Assembly (NCBI GenBank): GCA_036397395.1
Contig: DASWIZ010000009.1
Location: 1 to 40,329 of the forward strand
Reading direction: 5' to 3'
Length of the DNA stretch: 40,329 nt
DNA from: DASRUP01 sp036397395
Lineage (GTDB): Bacteria > Patescibacteriota > Minisyncoccia > Minisyncoccales > UBA10102
The notes under the pieces: generated by a model
What the model saw: the letters and a program-made list of their open reading frames with translations, nothing else
Told to the model about the DNA's origin: nothing
The model's database searches: none
Translations under genes and position numbers: made by a program
Shown here: in pieces, positions 38,471 through 40,329 of the stretch
Numbering within the stretch: the first letter of the stretch is position 1
How the letters are laid out: each line of letters begins with the position of its first letter

Positions 38471-38763
38471 TTTGGGAGCAAAAAGGCGATAACTGAAGCA
38501 AGCGCATAACAATAGAGGGCCAGCAAAATGAAATACAATGGGACAAAGGAAGCATCAATAAGATTTACAGGCAGAAAGAGAATTTTTCCAAAGTAATAGA
38601 AACCGGTACGCCATATATTCTCCTGAACTATACCTCCATTCAGAGAGGGCGACGAATTTATCGCATATACCCCAGCAGTGATCCAGGGGAGTACAAAGAG
38701 TAAAATGGCAAGCAGAATTTTAAATACGGTGGGCTTGAAAAAGTTTTTTAGATTTGGTCCCAT
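38449..38763 (-). CDS. Small membrane protein downstream of the TrmB-like regulator
   Basis: 104 residues with about three membrane segments (VFKILLAILLFVLPWITAG, TGFYYFGKILFLPVNLI, FVPLYFILLALYCYALASVI). The ATG overlaps the end of the regulator gene by 16 nt, so they are coupled. It could be the regulated target or a sensor partner. No family recognised. Confidence 0.65.
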   Translation of the reverse strand: MGPNLKNFFKPTVFKILLAILLFVLPWITAGVYAINSSPSLNGGIVQENIWRTGFYYFGKILFLPVNLIDASFVPLYFILLALYCYALASVIAFLLPKGKPGSA

Positions 38764-39473
38764 AGCGCGCGGAAGAAGGATTTAAGAAGTTTGATGACGA
38801 GCTGGTTTTCGATGAGATAGCCTTTGAGATTTTCGGCGGGGGTAAATGCGGCCTGGTCGAACAGGACAAGGGTGCCCGGTATCAGGTGTTTTGAAGAAAT
38901 ACATTTTCTCTCGCCGTACGCAAAGGGCTCATCTGTTTTTTCCGCGTACAATTCTTTTACCGCAATTTTCCCCAAGCGCTTTTTGATTTTTTCATATATT
39001 TCTTCACGCTGTTGCATTTCTTTTTTATCGGCGCGCGAAGCAAACACCAATAGTTCGGGAGTGGAAGCAAACGAAATTTTTTCTTCCAGCATGCGACTGC
39101 CTTCCTCCCCATGAAACACGCTAATGCCCCCGCGCTCGCCGGAATAATATTTTGATTCCAAAGCGGCAATAATCCGGATAAGCTCGCGCTCTTTTTCTTC
39201 GATTTCCCGTTTTTGCTTGCGAAGAAACTGCAAAATTTTCTCGGGCGGCTGGGCCGCAAACAGGCGTTTTTTGCCGTGAATGGTTTCCACGAACAACCCT
39301 TTTGCCATAAGAGGCTTTAAAATTTCGTATGTAGTTGGCCGCACCACGCCTGCTTCCCTTGCCAGCTTTTGCACGGGTACCGGGCCCAATTCCAAACCGG
39401 CAAGGTACACTTTTACCTCTTTATCGGCAAAATCCAGCTTTTTTAGCTCCTGGGCAATAAAGTTGTTTTCCAT
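38748..39473 (-). CDS. TrmB-family transcriptional regulator
   Basis: 241 residues. An N-terminal winged HTH (LDFADKEVKVYLAGLELGPV, LAREAGVVRPTTYEILKPLMAKGL) and a helical linker (EEKERELIRIIAALE) lead to a C-terminal domain of the TrmB/phospholipase-D-like type (ISVFHGEEGSRMLEEKI). TrmB proteins in archaea sense sugars; the inducer here is unknown. A TATAAT box lies 6 nt before the ATG (leaderless). A fragment of a second copy lies at 36536-36570. Confidence 0.88.
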   Translation of the reverse strand: MENNFIAQELKKLDFADKEVKVYLAGLELGPVPVQKLAREAGVVRPTTYEILKPLMAKGLFVETIHGKKRLFAAQPPEKILQFLRKQKREIEEKERELIRIIAALESKYYSGERGGISVFHGEEGSRMLEEKISFASTPELLVFASRADKKEMQQREEIYEKIKKRLGKIAVKELYAEKTDEPFAYGERKCISSKHLIPGTLVLFDQAAFTPAENLKGYLIENQLVIKLLKSFFRALWDQI

Positions 39474-39496
39474 ATAAAAATTATACCACGAAACTG

Positions 39497-40114
39497 CTAC
39501 TGGAAAAACGGGGACTGAAGCAGAAATTCTATTTCCTGGGGTAAAAAGCCCACGTCAGGATAGTTGCCATGCCACTGCATAATGCTTTGGTCGGCGTACT
39601 GTTCGCCAGGGTGAGGAAGTCCAAACGCGTGCCCCAGTTCATGCGCAGGTGTCCCTTTGGGCACAGTATTGGCACATTGCCAGCCTGAGCTATACGAACA
39701 CGGAATACCCCAGGTGTTTTCTACTCCGGACAAAGGTTCCAACACCCAGTCGCCGGTTATTGCCCAACCTGCGTAATTTGGGTATAGGTTCGCTCCCGCG
39801 TATCCGCCTCCGCCCGCGCTAAAGATAAGGGCGGCGGTTTTTTCTTCCCATTGTTCAACTCCGTTGTGGATTGCCTTATTCATGTACATTCCCCAATTAC
39901 CCTCGAGTTTTGACGGGTCGTCTATACAGGCCTGGCTTGGGCTGGAGCCGCAGCGCATCGTAAGATAGTCGTACGAACTGCGTACCACTTCAAGCCGCTT
40001 CATTTCAAATGTTTCTCCCACCTGGTCTTTGTACCACTCTTGCAATTCACGCAGGTATCTTGTTACCGCCCGTTCGTATTCACGATACATTGGCTTGTCC
40101 GCCGGGTATACCAA
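39497..40114 (-). CDS. Zincin metalloprotease, matrixin-like, N-terminus uncertain
   Basis: About 205 residues from a TTG at 40114. The zinc-binding motif is AHELGHAFGLPHPGEQ (HExxHxxGxxH, metzincin type), followed by SIMQWHGNYPDVGFLP with the Met-turn. Four cysteines (RCGSSPSQACIDD, IPCSYSSGWQCAN) suggest an extracytoplasmic protein, but no signal peptide is present at this start. The same frame stays open to the window edge without an ATG, across a region that looks coding on the other strand, so the gene may be truncated by a rearrangement near 40115-40127. Confidence 0.75.
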   Translation of the reverse strand: MVYPADKPMYREYERAVTRYLRELQEWYKDQVGETFEMKRLEVVRSSYDYLTMRCGSSPSQACIDDPSKLEGNWGMYMNKAIHNGVEQWEEKTAALIFSAGGGGYAGANLYPNYAGWAITGDWVLEPLSGVENTWGIPCSYSSGWQCANTVPKGTPAHELGHAFGLPHPGEQYADQSIMQWHGNYPDVGFLPQEIEFLLQSPFFQ

Positions 40115-40153
40115 ATATGGTTTTACAAAAAACTCACCGAAAGGAGAAAAGCC

Positions 40154-40329
40154 TTGATATAGAAAAAACTGCGATTCGGCACGCTCGGCCTTTTGACCAT
40201 TGCCGTCATATCCTTGCTCGCTATTGCGTGCACCGCGTATGTAACCGCAGACGACGACCGAGATCGAGATCCAAGACCTACTCGCGAACCCAGAGAAACA
40301 CCTACCCCAACTCCCATGCCTGTTCCGCC
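40154..40329 (+). pseudogene. 5' part of a second muramidase-like lipoprotein gene, stop at codon 3, cut by the window edge
   Basis: From GAAAGGAGAAAAGCC onward the DNA is highly similar to the start of the gene at 23223, with changes mainly at third codon positions. The frame reads TTG ATA TAG, then KKLRFGTLGLLTIAVISLLA, a TACT-type lipobox region and a charged stretch DPRPTREP as in the other copy. The TAG replaces AGG at codon 3. It extends beyond the window. Confidence 0.65.

Noticed and set aside
40123..40317. Minus-strand small reading frame opposite the second muramidase-like copy
   Set aside because: The plus strand shows third-position-biased similarity to the gene at 23223, which identifies the coding strand.
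1..40329. tRNA, rRNA or CRISPR arrays
   Set aside because: No TTCGA-type T-arm with matching acceptor stem, no rRNA-like blocks and no regularly spaced direct repeats were recognised by eye; a covariance search would be the decisive test.
1..40329. Alternative genetic code (UGA read as Gly, as in Gracilibacteria/Absconditabacteria)
   Set aside because: TGA ends intact genes at natural ends, for example kinase 1 at 33015-33017 with the next ATG 1 nt later, and DUF2007 with an ATGA overlap. The interrupting codons in broken genes are TAA and TAG.

Overview
The window looks like part of a small-genome, Patescibacteria (CPR)-type bacterium. This is an inference from compact gene spacing, ordinary housekeeping genes (rpoD, murC, efp, fmt, tldD/pmbA, ybaB, thpR), many short membrane-anchored proteins without clear families, and a recurrent promoter layout in which a -10 box lies only 5-9 nt before the ATG, implying leaderless mRNAs. 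TAA, TAG and TGA all end intact genes, so the standard code applies. No rRNA, tRNA, CRISPR array or transposase was recognised.

Layout. (1) 1-1000: the 3' part of a DEAD-box RNA helicase. (2) 1250-5632: an AT-rich restriction-modification-like block with an XRE regulator, a putative PD-(D/E)XK nuclease and, convergent to them, one 891-codon gene in which a complete LexA repressor is fused to an Eco57I/TaqI-like adenine-N6 DNA methyltransferase. Upstream lie two face-to-face promoters, an exact GTTC-N7-GTTC LexA-type operator, and a DUF4145 gene. (3) 5.7-21 kb: core genes, namely PCMT, a VanY-like peptidase, RpoD, DoxX-like and ATP-grasp proteins, a HIT protein, TldD and PmbA, a FAM173-like methyltransferase, a ROK kinase, YbaB, a PolX-N / fmt / efp operon, ThpR and MurC. 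(4) 21-26 kb: cell-surface genes, two of them broken (a lipoprotein with an in-frame TAA, a muramidase with a frameshift), plus two anchored proteins on the minus strand. (5) 26.3-31.4 kb: a gene cluster with ThiF/E1-like, nitroreductase, possible acyltransferase and flavin-monooxygenase-like products, suggesting an uncharacterised small-molecule or redox pathway. (6) 31.4-34.7 kb: two tandem membrane histidine kinases without a response regulator. (7) 34.7-40.3 kb: a mosaic in which small cassettes (an unknown gene pair, secreted proteins, an RHH/PIN toxin-antitoxin, a TrmB regulator with a membrane protein, a metalloprotease) are separated by at least four different 3'-end remnants of histidine-kinase genes.

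The strongest candidates for something undescribed are the LexA-methyltransferase fusion with its operator, the kinase-tail cassette region, a two-codon mini-ORF leader (ATG ACC stop or ATG ATA stop) found three times ahead of secreted-protein genes, palindromic elements inserted in frame inside at least three genes, and the ThiF/nitroreductase cluster. All family assignments come from reading motifs by eye; no database search was run.
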